The notes under the pieces: model-generated
Seen by the model: the letters and a program-made list of their open reading frames with translations, nothing else
Told to the model about the DNA's origin: nothing
Database searches by the model: none
Part shown: one piece after another, positions 13,991 to 29,020 of the stretch
How positions within the stretch are numbered: the first letter of the stretch is position 1
Layout of the letters: every line of letters begins with the position of its first letter
NCBI GenBank assembly: GCA_027886175.1
Contig: JAJNNQ010000040.1
Coordinates: 26,680,001-26,744,000, forward strand
DNA from: Phylloscopus collybita
Taxonomy: Eukaryota > Chordata > Aves > Passeriformes > Phylloscopidae
Reading direction: 5' to 3'
DNA length: 64,000 nucleotides
Translations under genes and position numbers: made by a program

Positions 13991-16900
13991 CGTAGAATGG
14001 CTACTAGATCATAGTAAAAACTAGAAACTTTTGTAGTGATTTTTTAGAGGAATCCTATTGAGAGACTTCATAATTCTGGGACCATATAATGGATATATTC
14101 CTTAGTATGCATTAAGTGATAGTTGTAGCTAGTACAAACAGAAAATGCTATTTTTAGTGAAAGAAAAACAAATACAGACTGGGAGTTTCCGTAAATTTGG
14201 GCTATAAATGCTGTGCATCATATTTTGATCTCTTGCTGAGACCAATAAAAATCTGTCCCACTTAGACACACTGCTTTAAACATTTAAAAATTAAAAAAAA
14301 AATCAGAACAAACCACGTGTTATACAATGCAGTGATGTTCCCAGTTTTGAAAACTATCTCAGCTGTACACATCTATAATGAAATTTAATGAGGTATTTTG
14401 CTTTTTGCCACAAAAGGTATTTGAAGATCTATTAGCAATTCTACAAAGGAAGTCACATTTAATTATATATCTCATAAGTTTATTAAAAAAAGGTTTTAAT
14501 TATTTTTTATAAAATGGACATTTATGGACACGTAGCACAGGAAATGTGCTACATGAATACCTAATGATGAATAATACATGTTTGGGGAGCACTAAATATC
14601 TCTCAAATCACCATGATTCTGGTGTATTATAAACAGTTTTCTCTCAGTCCAAATGGTATACTCTGAATTTATTTTTACATAAGGTTAATGCATTTTCTGA
14701 AAGACAGGAGTAGTGTACAATATTTCTTTCAAGAATTTCAATCTTTTTTGATTGTCAAATTAAAATTGAAAATAACTATCACTTTTCTTTCTGAGTGCAT
14801 TTCTGTACCATTCAAAAACACAGTAATGCTGGCTACCAATACAGCAATAGCTAAAAAACCATATTTTTCAAAGAAAGATCTTACTACATCGCTCTTTCTT
14901 ACCTTCTATGTGCTTCTGTCAGTGACTTCTCTTCATTTTCTTGGTCTATTTTAGCTGTAAAAATACAATCAAATAATTAGCAACAAAGTGAAAGATAGAG
15001 ATGTTTCAGGATAATTTTAATTTTAAATATGTCATGTGTTAAATATACAGAAACCACCTGAGGATATACTAATGTTGATCAATTTTGAAAAAAAAAAACA
15101 AAAAACCAAAAAACAATCAAGGCCCCCATTCAACAAACAACCACACAAATAAAACCACACAAATTTTGATAACCCTATTAAAATGAAATCAAAACTACCA
15201 TTGCAAAAAGATACAATCCAAAACTCAAAGCCTAGAAAATGAAAGGGAAAAAAATCTTCCAGTAATCTAAACAACAACCAAGTAATGAAATTTACTTAAA
15301 ACCAGATCTTAAATAATGATTCCCAAAACTCAAATAATATGGGAACTTGTCTACCAATAGGAGGAAAAGCTGAGTAAAGAGCAGGAAGGATTCAGCCTTA
15401 TAGCTTTTCTACAAGCAGCTTGGCAATTACAAATGAAAATTCTCTTCTCTCCCTGTATACACATCCATTAGTGAAGTACTAGAGCTGTAGCAGGCCCGTA
15501 TTGACAACATGACTTTTGTTTTATATGAATGATATTATCATTTGGGGATCATGTCAAGGAAATTACAAATAAGAAACTGTCATTCCCACACATTGGCGGA
15601 AAAATTCTCTATTTGCCACATGTTGTCTCATAATTTTTTTTGTGCATATTTCACTTAACTTAGATCACTGAAAGAAAGTGATTAAAAAAAAAAAAATCTA
15701 CCAGAATGTGCACATTAACTTAGGCATCACCAATGTGCAAAGCAATTCTCAATCTGCTCTGTGCATGTGCTTAGGTTTACATTTGTGCAGTCATTCAGGT
15801 AATACAACTTAAATCTCTTTTAAAGTCTGCATGCTTAAGCAGAAAGCTCTTTTAATTTGGTACTTGATTCCCTTTTCAGTCTGCTATACTTCTGCTAACT
15901 TGCAGGGAGAATTTTAGGATTCCCAAGAGTCAGAAAGTTTTGAAACATGAAAAGGCTCTGAACCGTCCTGGTAAAAAATGTCAGGGGCATAAAATTCATA
16001 CAGAAATCTAAAAAAGAAGAAACACTTCAGCTATTGTTTATTCCACTTTCCCTACATAACTCTACAATATTAATTCATTAAAATTATATTTCTGCATTAT
16101 AGGTACACTGCCTTTGAAAAACGAAATATTGATTTTAAATTTGTTAAAAAAAGCTAAGCGATGACGTAATTTGGATACAAAGATAATCCCTGTTTTTCTG
16201 TTAAAATGTTTCAATCAACAGCAATTTACGAACATACACTCAAATACGCATGTGAAATCCTAGCTAAGATAGACAAATGGAATTTCCTTATACTTTCCCC
16301 AGTCACAACAATGACCAGAGCTTTGTCTAGTGCTGCAAATGCTTTTTATTAGTAGCAATGTATTTTTCTGAGCAGTGGCAGTGCTGACTAATGCCCGGAT
16401 ATTTGCAGTGGAAATTGTATTTAGTAATCATGACTTCAAGACTTGGGATCCACCATTGTTATCCTGAAAGCGAAAAAAAAAAAAAAAAAATCCCAGGAAA
16501 CCACAGAAAACTTGAGGGAGAGATGGGTAAATGTTCTCAAGGAAATTGAAGAGCACGTGAATCCTGCCTGATTACAGGTTTCAATACTGACTTGAAACTT
16601 GGCCCAGATTCTTCAGGATGTTTCTGAGGGCTCACAACCCTTTTGAGCAAAGTTGAGCCCAGTAGTGAGTAAATTTGGGCTGACTTAGAGCTTTTCTTGA
16701 AAGCCTTGCATTGCTTTGGATAAGAAACCAGGTGAAATGTAGCAGCTTTTACAGAATTTCATTGATTTTTTTTTTTCATATTCAATCTTGAAAATCAAGG
16801 TATGACCAGTAGTAAAAACATATAGTTCAAAAGAGAAGAAGCTGCACACAAACTGTCTGGATGAAATGAGATCAAATATCTCATTCTGCACTAACACAGT

Positions 16901-19900
16901 CATAAAGTATCTGTAGATACAACTCTTAAATAATTCCATTGCTGAAAAATGCAATTTGGACTTCTTTCACTTAAACAACGCTTAGAAATAGAGACTACCA
17001 TATTCCATCCTACAACAGTCTTGTATACGTACGTCGGATTCTTAGGATATCTTTTAATCATTTCCAAGACTGATGAGATGGAATATCACTAGAGTTGCCT
17101 TGTTTTAGGTCCTTTCTTCTTTATTTCAAGTGTTTTGCACATTTACAAACAATTATTTACCCAACAGTAATGGAGCAAATATTCCACAACTTACTTTTCA
17201 AAAGAGCATAAGCATAACATATTATCCTAAGCTTATCAAAATATGTCAGAATATGCCCAGTCTGGCACAAATTCTCTTTCAATTAAAAAAGAAATTTATC
17301 GTGGTCCAGAGAAGAAGAAGCAAAACAAAACCAAGTTATTTCTAGTATCTATACTTTTAATGAATTCATAGAGAATTACACAGTGAAAAGAAGCTCTAGA
17401 AACCCTGAATGGCAGAGATGTGTGTAACAGTGCCTTTTTTTTATTTTTTTTTTTTCCTAAGTAATAAGTACTTATGCATAAGGCAGCTAACTATACCCAC
17501 AGAGAGAGATTTCATCCTGCATCAAATCACCTCTTGGTACTAAACAGAACCTTGCAAAGAAAAAAAAAAAAAAATCTCTGAAGAAGAATTTCCTTGCAGT
17601 TTGTTCCAAATGTGATATTTTTAAACCTTCCTCATTTTATCAAAAAGATATTACTCAGGTGAAAAGTTAATTTGCAACCCTTTTGTATTATTATTTTTCT
17701 AGACAGAAAAAGTTAAAGATATTATGAAAACAATTCTGCTTCCATGAGACAACAGGTGGCACCAGTGAAAGAGAAAATATGGTATATACACTCAGATCTG
17801 TCCCTGTCCAAAGAAAATAATCAGATGACTGCTTTTGTACTAGACACAATAAACATCCAAGAGCTGTAGAAAATGGTTAATTGAGAACATGAAGTGAAAT
17901 TTAATCAGTAAGGGAAGAAAACCTCCTGTTATCAAAATGACAGAATTTTTATTATCGCCTGGATACAATGGAATAACTATTAGATGTTGAAGCAGCTGAG
18001 ATTGTTATAACTTGTGGAATGTGAATATTATCACCTGATATTAGTGGTTATATGTGCTCTGCTCTGTACTAATCACCCCATTGGTAAACTACTTCTAATT
18101 AAGTTTCCCTCTTTGAGTAGGGAAAGGAAAAAATTTAATTATTATGGAGCCAGTTGAAGTAACCCAGAATGCATTCCAGGTCATCATTTCACTCAATATT
18201 ATGCATATTTATTATCACTTCTTCCTCCAAAGCAGTTCCTCACAGGTGTAAAAAGAATGCGTAAAAGGCACTGGTTTGGCTTCTTCGTTCCTGGCATATA
18301 TCCATTAAGTGCCAAATGCCAGCTAAAAGGTGCCCACCTATGAAGAACACTCAGGGGAGAGAAGTGTATTTCCTGTTACAAAGAGAATGCCTATAACAGG
18401 TGAAAAAAAAAAAATCTATACCCAGTCCACAGTGATCATGACACAGTGATCATCAATGGCCAATACAGAAAAATTAGATAAATCCTGGGATACCATGGCA
18501 GCTGACCATATCTAAGCACTCTCTTCTGCCTCTAAAATTATTCTCTATCCTCTAGAAATAAGATTATTTCAAAAATGCTATTTGATTTTCTTTGAAAAAC
18601 ATTAAAAGAAATCCTGTAGTCATGCAGTATCCATATCTGGTTTCATATATATTTGGAATCCATCAGCTAATATAGCAGTGGCTGCTTGCAGGTTTTCTGA
18701 CAGGTGTAGGAATTTCTGCTTTTGGGTTACTTTACTTCCTAAATGTCCCATATTTTATTGGCTCATCATCTTTTCTAACACCCCCCCAGCTAAGAACTTT
18801 ATTCTTGACACTAATTTGGTAAAGTACATCCAAATAAACTGTTCCAAATCTATTAAAGACTGTATCAGGAAATACTAACCCCTGTATTTTGTGTAATACG
18901 TTCGTAAGCAAAAGTAAACAGATATATATGTTGGCCTTCACACACTCTATGTATTGTAGGGCTTTACACACAGCTTTCATAATCCTGAAGGCATATATAT
19001 TCTGAAAAATCTACTTCAAATAATATAGTTGAAAAATAACCTTAGGTGGTATTGAAAAACATGGCCATTTCAAAACTCACAGCATTTTAGAGTCAAAGTG
19101 ACCTCTAACAGAGCCAAGCTCCCTTATCAACAGTTTACAACATGTACTGATTTAGTTATATTTTCCCTTTTTAGTCTGAAAGCATCTTTAATGCCTTCTT
19201 GTTGGATGACATTCCACTGTTTGCCTGCTTTTTCCATTAAGATACCTTCAGATTATTTAAAGTTGGTCTCCTTTTAGAGCAAGGTCTATACTTCCTAAAC
19301 ACTTTATATATTTGGTCAAAATTCAAGTACATTCCTTCCTCCCTATGTCATTACCTACCAAGTGTGAGGACTGTACTATATCCAAGGCTCTTATATCAAT
19401 TATTTTAACTACAGGACATATGTATCTCTTCAAAAAAATTTCACTTCAGATGTCTTAATTTCTATTCTATCACTTCTTTAAAAATTTGTTTAAATTTACT
19501 GCTTGGTGTTTTATAATTGGGGCAGAAAACTCGACTTCATGCAGTTCAAAATGAGCTTTCAGACAACATCTCACAAATGAAGTCTAATTAACTGAATTCT
19601 CAAATCCTCTGTCCTTATCAGCACATACCCACATTCCAGAATGATACATGCCATTGTTTTGTATTTGTGTTTGCTCTTCTGATTCTTTTTGATTAGAGTC
19701 CTGCAAATGTTACAAATAAACTTCTACAAAGGCACATACATGAATAACCACACTGAAGTAACCTATGTATTTATGAAAATCTGACATATATCACCAAAAT
19801 GAATGTGAGAAATAGCCATAGGCATTTTAGAAAATGCTGATCATCAGAAGAACAGTAAAATTCACTTTTTTATAAATACTTTTTTGTTTTCAAGAAGCCC

Positions 19901-20570
19901 AGAAGATGAAACTAGGTTAAAAGGCAAGGATATAAACCATTGATTGACCAAAATTGTCCCCTCTGACCTCAGTGGATTGTTTTGGATATTATGCTAAGTT
20001 CTCTGCAGAAATCAAGCTACATTGTGAATGAAGACAACTACCAAGTATCCTCCCATTTTCAGTCCGAAAATCTTTCCTCGCTAGTCTCCTCCAAATTTAA
20101 CCACTATACCTTTTGCACCAAACCTGACTTTTAAAAAGCTAATAACATAACATATCTATTTTCTATATGTACAGAGTGATTTCTGTGTTAATAGATATTG
20201 CAAATAACATCCGTTGTCTCTATTATCAGTTGCTGTAATTTCTTGTTTGAAAGTGTGATATTTCACTCTATCATCTCTTCCACAGGATTAAAAAAAATCT
20301 AAAAAGAAATATTTGACTTACAACTAACTGGAAACTCAAGACATACAACCACTAGTGTAGACTAGGATTACTGTGCTCCAGTGTTATATACATATTATTA
20401 AAAAGCAGGAAAATTTATAGAAATCCTTTTTACTGAAAAAAAAAATAAAAAAGAAAACCATTACTAATATTTTTACAAACCTTTGTTGGAGATTTAGCAG
20501 GATCTTTAAAGAGGACATATTTTCTTCTGCACTGGTGAAGAGTGAATAGTAGCAGGGGCTTTGAAAATAT

Positions 20571-20680
20571 CACAGAATCACAGAATTTTTAGGTTGGAAG
20601 AGACCTTCAAGATCATCAAGTCCAACCCATGCTCTAACACCTCAACTAAACCACGGCACCAAGTGCCACATCCAGTCTTT
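20571..20680 (-). mobile_element. CR1 LINE 3' fragment
   Basis: Reads as the reverse complement of an avian CR1 3' end: CACAGAATCACAGAATTTTT, then AGGTTGGAAGAGACCTTC and AAGATCATCAAGTCCAACCC, followed by the internal ACTAAACCACGGCACCAAGT and GCCACATCCAGTCTTTT. The 3' terminus therefore lies at the low-coordinate side. The right border is approximate. It is strongly 5'-truncated, as is usual for CR1. Confidence 0.9.
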
Positions 20681-22629
20681 TCCAGCCTGTCACTTCTGAC
20701 CCAGCTTCATTAAGGCCCGAGGACCTGAGGTGCCTGATAGAGGCCATGAGGATACCTTCTGTAGGTATCTCAAGCATGTGACTAGGACTGAAAGGATATA
20801 GAGAAAATACTGGATGAACTACCAGCACAAGCAAGAGCCTGCAGTTATTCTGCTGTTATTAGGGTCTAAGGTCCAAGTTTACAAGAAGTCAGTGCTTCTG
20901 AGAAAACTCCCTTATTCTCCTTGGTAGTACATATACTTTTAAACACCCTCAGGAAACACCAAAATAACACTTAAAAGAGTTTTTTTTTTGGCAGTTAGCA
21001 TACTATTCAAGACTGTGTTTTGAAAAACATTGAAACACCAAAACAGAATAGCAAATACACCAGAATCAATAGAAAGCCCTTGAGAAAAGATTTTTTTCTT
21101 CCCCTCCCACTCTACTCCTAATCCCTTTTAGAATTTGTTTTGTTGCAGTTTTTGGATTTTGTTGGTGTTCTCTTTGCATGTTTTATTTAGTGTGGTCGGG
21201 GCATTAGTGGCACTAGGAAGAACTAAGCCATTTTAGATGGACACTATTGAAAAGGAAGTAGGTTTTGGAGAAGACTGTAAAGGAAAGTTGGACAATCAAT
21301 TTTTAAATGATGACGGTTTGGGCTTAGTAGCTTTGCGAAAAAAAAGCATAAAACTTAAGCTGAGAATTGAATATGAAGTATACATGGGATTTGATGTGAA
21401 AAATAGGCTCAAAGCTAGCAACTAATAAGAATTATCAATGTTCTCTATGTATAACTGTACTAGATAAGCATAGTCACACAACAAGCTGACCTGTTGGTGC
21501 CTATTCAGAAAGTATTCCAAGTAGACCTTGTCAGTCCTCAAACTACATTCAAATACCCTGACAGAGCTTTTGTTCACCAGAATTTTTTGTTGTTGGTTTG
21601 TGGTATGATCTTGACCCAGTGATTACTGTCTGTAGTCACCGTCTGGCCCCAATCCCTGCTGCAATTTAAGCTATTTCTCCTGAACCAGTTTCAAAGGGCT
21701 CTGAGTAAGGAGATGCACGAAACTGCCATCCCTTCTGATCTCCCGATCTCTCTTAAGGGAATATCACATCTTCTCAGGTAATTGAATACAGGAATGCATC
21801 TGAGTAATCTCAGATGGAAGGCAACAAGAATCCTTTCATCTGCTTGTCTATGTCCTAAATCTTTTTGCCTTTTTCCTCTCTTTTTATTTAAAGTGTTAAC
21901 TAGTATTTGTTTATAATTAGCTATGAATGTGCTTTCCAGTAACTTTCAAGTGGAGCCAGTTTTTTTCATTTTTTTTCCCAACAGATACAAAGCCTTCTCA
22001 ATGACTCATTAGAGCTGTGTTGCTATAGTTCTGAGAATTTCTATTTACACTGAAAAAAGATCCAAGTACATTTGGATGGCTTGCTATCGGGTAAATTCAT
22101 GCTAAGAAAGCTTTACAAGAGAGTAAGGCAAGATTTCTTCTCGGAATACTATCAAGAGTCTTACATTCTTCTGTACTTCCTACAAAAAATTAATAAAAGG
22201 TTGTCAGCATGAACCTGTTCCCCCTCCCCCATTTTCTGAGATTTTTATGCATACAGGTAAGAGAATGTGTAAATAGAACATTTAAATTTAAACATTCAGA
22301 CCCAAATTTCTTGAAGATAACTTGTGATAGAGCATCCAATATGCTGACCATTTTCATAATGATGTTGTTCTTTTTTTTTTTAAATCTCTGATCAGTTAAA
22401 CATATAAATATTTATATTGATTCCAGCCAATTATATTTCCTTGTGACATTATACCTTCACACAACAGGAGTGCAAATTATGTGCTGTCTCCATAGATTGT
22501 GAGCAAGATTTATAGAATCACAACTTAAAACTCATTGAATATGCAAAGACAAACTTGAACTTCCTTAAAAGTAAAAAAAAAAAAAAAATTAACACCCTAT
22601 AAAAGGAGATTTACTTTTGATTTAGTATT

Positions 22630-24180
22630 CATCGCAAGTGGTCCAGCCACACTGACAAAGTTGGAGAAGGCAAAGGCAACGACTGAGAGAATGAAGAAGG
22701 AGAAGACTGGGTTTTAGACTAACTAAGGAACCTGAAGGTACACAATTTCATGTGACCTGATGAGATTTATCCATGTACGAGGAAGTGTCTAAGCCACTAT
22801 CCATCCATGAGAAATTGTGGCTGTCTGGTGAAGTTTCCAGTGACTGGAAAAGTGGAAACATAACTCCCCATTTTAAAAAGGGAAATAAGGAAGATCTGGG
22901 GAACTATAGCCCAGGCAGTCTCAAGTCAATGACAGGCAAAATCATGGAGCAGATTATCCTGAAAACTGTGCTAAAGCAAATGGAAAATAAGGAAGTTATT
23001 GGTGACAGCCAGTATAGCTAGTATATAAGGTGCAAAGACTGCCTGGCAAATTTGGTGGCTTTCTATGATAGAGTTCCAATGTTGGTGGATAAGGGAAGAG
23101 TATTGATGTCATCTGCCTGGAATCATACAAAGCATTTGACGCTGTCCCACATGACATTCTTGTCTCTCTGAAGAGACATAGGCTTGACAGATTGGACACT
23201 GGATGGATAAAAAACTGGCTGATGTTTGCACTCAGAGACGTGGTTAACAGCTCAATGTCCAAGTAGAAAGCAGTGACAAGTGGCATTACTCAGAGATTCG
23301 TTTTGAGGCCAGCACTTTTTAACAGCTTTGTTGGTGACATGGACAGTGGGATTGAGGACACACTCGGCAAGTTTGCTGATGACATCATGCTGTGTGGTGC
23401 AGTCAACACCACAAGAGATTCCATCCAGAAGGACCAGGACAGGCTTGAGAGGTGGGCCTGTGTCAACCTCAAGGAGTTCAACAAGGCCAAGTGCAAGGTC
23501 CTGTACCTCAGTCAGATCAATTCTAAGTACAAAAATAGGTAGAGAATGGTTTGAGAACAGACAAGGAGTAAGGCTTGGGGGTCGATGAGAAGCTCACCAT
23601 GACTGGGCACTGCATTCTCACAATCCCAAAAGCCAACCATGCCATGGGCTGCATCAAAAGCAGTGTGGCCAGCAAGTCAAGGGTGGTGATTCTCTTGCTC
23701 TACTTTGCTCTTGGGAGACCCCACTTGGGGTACTATGTCCAGCTCTGGGCTCACAACCTGAGCAGCAACCTTTTGGAGCAAATACATAGAAGGATGGAAC
23801 ACCTCTTCTATGAAGAGAAGAGAAAAGAAGGCTTTAGGGCCACCTTACAGCAGCCTTCCAGGATATCCTAAAGGAGGCTTACAGGAGAACTTGTGAGGAA
23901 TGCTTTACAGGGACATTTAGTGATAGGACAAGGGGAAATGGCGTCAAACAAAAAGAAGGTACATGTTCATTAGATCCAAGGAATAAATTCTTCGCTGTGA
24001 GGCGGTGAGACATTGGAACAGGTTGCTCACAGAATTTATGGATGTCCCGTCCCTAGAAGTGTTCAGGGTTGGATGGGGCTCTGAGCAACCTGGTCTAGTG
24101 GAAGATGTGCCTGTCCATGGTAGGGGGTTGGAACTAGACGATTTTTAAGGTCTCCTCCAACCCAAAACATTCTATGATTT
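22630..24180 (+). mobile_element. CR1 LINE, 5'-truncated and degenerate
   Basis: About 1.55 kb of a plus-strand CR1 with the reverse-transcriptase part of ORF2 and the 3' UTR. Recognisable blocks include SSDWKSGNITPHFKKGNKED near 22830, the polymerase box FADD at 23372-23383, RWACVNLKEFNKAKCKVLYL near 23455, and the C-terminal GCIKSSVASKSRVVILLLY near 23650. It ends in the CR1 tail CAACCCAAAACATTCTATGA. Frames change and stops interrupt it (for example the stop at about 23019-23021), so it is dead. The 5' border is approximate. Confidence 0.93.
22773..23871 (+). pseudogene. Degenerate CR1 ORF2 (reverse transcriptase) remnant
   Basis: The reverse-transcriptase coding part of the CR1 is spread over several frames: 22773-23021, then a shifted stretch, then 23273-23542 and 23575-23871. 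The first piece ends at a stop just after GDSQYS, and the region 23022-23272 needs at least one frame change. The polymerase FADD residues survive in the third piece. It encodes no working enzyme; it is a relic of retrotransposition rather than a host gene. Confidence 0.88.
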
Positions 24181-24239
24181 GTCAGCCTTTGAAGGATGAC
24201 ATCTCCTGTCAGCTGAATTGAGGGAGAGAAAAGTGGGAC

Positions 24240-24300
24240 CCAAATCCAACGTTTTAAAAAACCCAAAAACAAAACAACAACCACAAAACCCCAGCAAATC
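24240..24300. repeat. A/C-rich low-complexity tract
   Basis: Short A/C-rich sequence about 80 bp beyond the CR1 3' end, including aaaaacccaaaaacaaaaca. No further structure was seen. Confidence 0.7.
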
Positions 24301-27294
24301 ATCATACTTAGTTATGTATTTTTAGCAGCTACTCACTGTAATGTTGTCATGCCACATTCACAGAAGTAAAATGCATTGTACTTTGTGTGCAGCTTTGAGC
24401 TCCTCACTTGTTTCCTGCTACTGATCTTAAATCCTACACTGCCTAAAGGTCTCAGGTCAGGACTAGGCAGGAAACAGATGTGCAGTTAAACAGCATACCT
24501 ATGGCTAAATATATGTCTTCAGGTACCGTAAAGAACCAGCAAGAGAACTGTTCAGCTCTAAGCCTGGACTTGACAGTGCTGAAGAATGCGTGCCACTGTG
24601 ATTAGGGCTCATGGAGGACCTAAATGCTCTTAAGCTTTAATGTCCTCTTATTTTTCATTCTCCATCCAAAGACCTATGTCATAAAAGAAATCTTATTTGA
24701 TTACATTTTTGCTGGAGAAGAGATTAAAAATGTTAATTTTATGCCCTCCTCAACTATCCACAAGGTTTTTACTAATTTTTTTCAGTCTTTTGAGTTGGAT
24801 GACTTGTATCATGCTATTGTGATACTCGCACATTGATCTGTTCTCATGTGATGACAAAATACCTATTTTAATTCTACCACCCCTGTGCTGTTTGAAACCA
24901 CTATGATGCCTACAAAAATGATTAGAAGAGATCCTGTGCCAAAGGCACAAAACAGCTGACAGCCCCAGTCTAAAAGTTTGGTCTTTCATGGACTTTGAAG
25001 CAAGGTAAGGCTAATTCAGTGAAGCCTGTCTAGTGTTGGAAATGCAACACAATCCAAATTAGGATTATTATGTATAAATGCACACCAATGGAGGTGCTGA
25101 CATCTGAAGTAGGCACAAGTTTATATCATGCTGACGTTAAACTATTTATCAGCATTAAGATGTCAGTGTGAGATTAAAAAAATACTTTCAAGACTCAAAG
25201 AACAAGTTTTAAAAGCTCCTTCAATAATTCAACTAGAAGAATACTAACAGAAAAATGTAAACATTCATAAAATTAAACTGCTTAAGTTGAATTCCTGCAT
25301 CTTTTGTTCTAGTGAGTTTACGTTGCTTGCCCTTCATATTCCTCCAACATTTTCTTCTCAAAGGAAAAAAATTATTTTCTAGATCTTCGTTATGAGTATA
25401 TTTTGGTAATCATAATAATATTTAAAGTGAGTGTCTCCACATAAATTACTAATATCCAACCTCTTAATGTTCCGTGCAATTTTTCAAAGAAAAACAAAAA
25501 CACATTTATTCATATATCTTCCTAATCAAGTTTCAGTCATATTTTCCTCAAATTATTTTTAGAAAAATTATGAACTACTGCTATGTTCTCCCTTATATTA
25601 ATCAAATTATAAAAACAATATTTAAAGAAAATGGAATCTGCAAAATCAATCATTCTGGGTTAGAAAAGGCCAGAATTAAGATTACTCTAACAGCACTCAT
25701 TTTGCAATCATCTACAGTATTTCTGGAGCCAGGAACTTAACCCAGACATCCAAGATTCAGTCTGATGCTTTAGTCTCATTCACAATCCATCATTTGATGA
25801 TGCACAGCTATTTGCTACTTGACCTAAAAGAACAAGTCATGACCAACTATCTGGTCGCAGCTACAGCGATAAATAGAACTCACTGTGATTTATACATTCC
25901 TTTACTAACAGTTTGGAAACTGGGTTCCTGTATGCTCTTCCAGGCAAAAGAAGGAGATAGTTACAGACAGTTCAATCAACAGGACGATTTTAACATCTTT
26001 ATTTTGTACGATCGTAAGGATGTGACTAGAATTTAGGTCTGGAGAAGAGTTTATATTTTTGGGTCCAGCAGAACAAAACCTGGTGCTGGTATTCACCTAC
26101 AATAGGAGAACTGCAGAATTTTGCAAAATAAGACTAGGAGGAACTAAAAATTGAATGGTTACCCTGTGGTCCCAAATCACACTGGAATAATTCTTATTGC
26201 TTTTAAATGAACTAGCCAAACAACAGAATTGTTTTTTTTTACTTCTGCAAACAATGCTTGTACTTCTCCCATGGCATAATGCTTTTCTAAAGTCTAAAAT
26301 TAATTATATTGGCTTGGCTTTTTAATAAGATGTAGGATGATTTGCTCAGACTTGAAGTTCATGACATTTTCACAGCTTATAGAATCTCAATGGAAAAGCT
26401 GAGATTTCAACATATTGAATCGTCCCACCTCCCAAACAAGACTTACAACTCTGAGGGAGTGGTGGTTGCTACCTCCTGCCATAAATTTCCTGCTTTATCA
26501 AGCTGACAAGAATGCATAGCATAGACAGCATCCCAACAGCAAACACTCAGAGACTGCTTTTCACTGCAAAGTTAACCACAGTTAAAATGAGGGGGACTAT
26601 GAATCATTTGTGGTTCATGCACACAAAATTCTTCCAGCAAGAGCTGGATAACCTGTCCAGTGGGGACAAGGTTAGAGGATTACTAACTGCTAATGAAATT
26701 CCTCTACAAACTGCATCATAGTAAGTACCCTCAGAATTTCCCTACTGTCTTGTGCCAGACTCATTTTCACCAGGAAAAGAAGCGATTTCCAAATCTTTCT
26801 AAACTGGTGGATGTGATCTCTCCTGTATTTGCATCCCTATCTATCCGTATGGAGCAACGGAGACAAGGTTCCCAAATTCAACCTCTCATTCAAATTGTGG
26901 TAACTTGTGGGGAATAACTCAAAGACAGAAAATGTGACTATAAATGCTATGTTGGCGACATCTAAATTTTAAATTCCTACTGTTTGGTAGGAATAAATTT
27001 TCATTGGAAAAAGACAAATGTTTTACTAAATTTTACAGTTATATATTACATATTAGAAACACTTAGATAAATGGTTACAAAAAAACTAAATAAGAAACAA
27101 AATAATTTTGAACTTTTGTATTTTCTGACAAATTTTGTTCAGTATCTTTTTCTGAAACAGATTTTACAATTATTTTTTATTATTTTTCCCTTTTTAAACC
27201 CCACGGCTATGGAGAAGTTTGAAAAAAAATTGACATTTGTAAGAACAAGAGAACTACATCATACATTTGGTGATTTGATGTGATTGCAGTATGT

Positions 27295-27400
27295 GGACTC
27301 AAAAAGAGGACATGAAAAGAAAACTAGGAGGAGAAAACATGGAAGAAAACAAGAGAATCTGGAAGAACAAAGAGGATTTTGTTGGAGGTTTTGAAGCACA
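27295..27400. repeat. Purine-rich stretch on the plus strand
   Basis: Runs of A and G, such as aaaactaggaggagaaaaca, make a long polypurine bias. It reads as polypyrimidine on the FMN2 sense strand. No transposon or exon was recognised. Confidence 0.5.
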
Positions 27401-29020
27401 CAGGCCCTCAAAAATCCAATGCATAGCATAAATCATGCTTGCCAATATCCACTAAGCCAATATAGAAAGAAGAGCACAGGTAATTTAACCTTCTGTTAAG
27501 TATATTGATCTTTTTAAGAATGATCATGAAGTCCCTCAAGAAAGGACTGGCTGGCATCCTGTCACTAATTTGCATACTTTAATGCACATGCTGATTGTTT
27601 AGCCTGCTGACTTGGATAGCAAGGCAAATAATGAACAGCCTTCATCACGCATACCACTACCATTTTCATCTAAAAATTTCATGATTCTGAACACATTCTT
27701 GCCTCTTTTCCCCTTCTTTAGCTTTCAAATGAAACCATCTTTACAATCAAGCTAGTGATGTACGACCTTGTTTTGTCTCTGATGAATCTAATAAAAGTGT
27801 TAACCTTAACTTTTTTTCATTATTAACAGACCATTTAGCAACAATCAGCTAGACTAGTTGCAGTAACATAACTCAAAGTTATCTAGCTGTGTGTGACAGT
27901 AACTGTTCTTATAAAGCATAGCCCTCCTAACCCCTTGCCAAGGATATTTAATTTGGTGTCCAAGTTTTCTTGCCTATGGGAAAAACCATTTTCCATTTTA
28001 GCTGCTTGCAACATGTATAAGTGACTATGCTGTAAGTAACTAGCTACTTTGAACTTTTGGGTCCCATTATGCACACAAGTTATCTACTCTGAAAAGGCAT
28101 CATATAAACATGCCAAATTATTCAACCTTATGAAAAATGCTTTTCATCTGAGTTATAAATTAAAACTTTTTCTGACTTTAGAGAAACTGGAACTTGAAAA
28201 GATAAAAACGTAAAGCTTGATTTTTCTTTGCCCAGAGCATATGTTATACAAACAAAAATCTCCAAAAGGTGCCAAGAATTGTCCCTCTGTTTTTCTAAAT
28301 GATCACGTGTGCAGTCTAGCTGAAAAGACTCATCGATTATGTCTACACAAACAACAAAAGCCCTTAGAAAAAATATCTAGATCAAAAGCCTGTCAAACAC
28401 TGAACAGGAAAGAGAAATCCTGCTTTAAACATGGCCTCTTTCAAGTCGGAATTCAATCCCATGAAGTAAAAACAAAGGATTTCATAATGAAAGGTATTTA
28501 AATTACTTTATTTTTGGAACTTAACCAGGAATTCTTTTTTGCTATATGTTAGCCTTTTTCTTTCTTACGTTGGGACAGAATTCTGCATAATAGGCCCTAT
28601 GGTTTAAAAAAAAAAGGTAGAAATTGTTTAGTTACACTTTACTGTGTTCCCAATACACATTTCCAATTATTTTCATCAAAATTAAACAGTGATATTTTAA
28701 TTGACATTATAGGTTTTTCCTTTTGTCAACCACCCAACAATATGCACTATTAATAAGGGAACACAGAAAAACTCTTAATGGATGTGATGGATATCCTTTT
28801 ATTTTTTTTTCTTTTTCCTCACTCTCCTAAGCTACAGACACATAATCACAAAGGAAACTGCATAGCCTTGCAAAACCAGATCACTATATGGCGCATAAAA
28901 AATTATATTCTGGAAAGTATAGCCAGAAATCATAAAATAAGCATAAGTTTGATACTTTTAAAAGTATGGTTTCTAAAAGAAAAAACACAATTCTAACAAA
29001 TTTTACTGTCTGCTGAAACA

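Noticed and set aside
14532..14552. 8-bp inverted repeat gtagcaca/tgtgctac
   Set aside because: A short hairpin of this size is expected by chance several times in 64 kb, and it has no context.
19080..19700. Possible very old LINE remnant
   Set aside because: A few phrases resemble a reverse-complement LINE 3' region, but similarity is too weak to support by eye.
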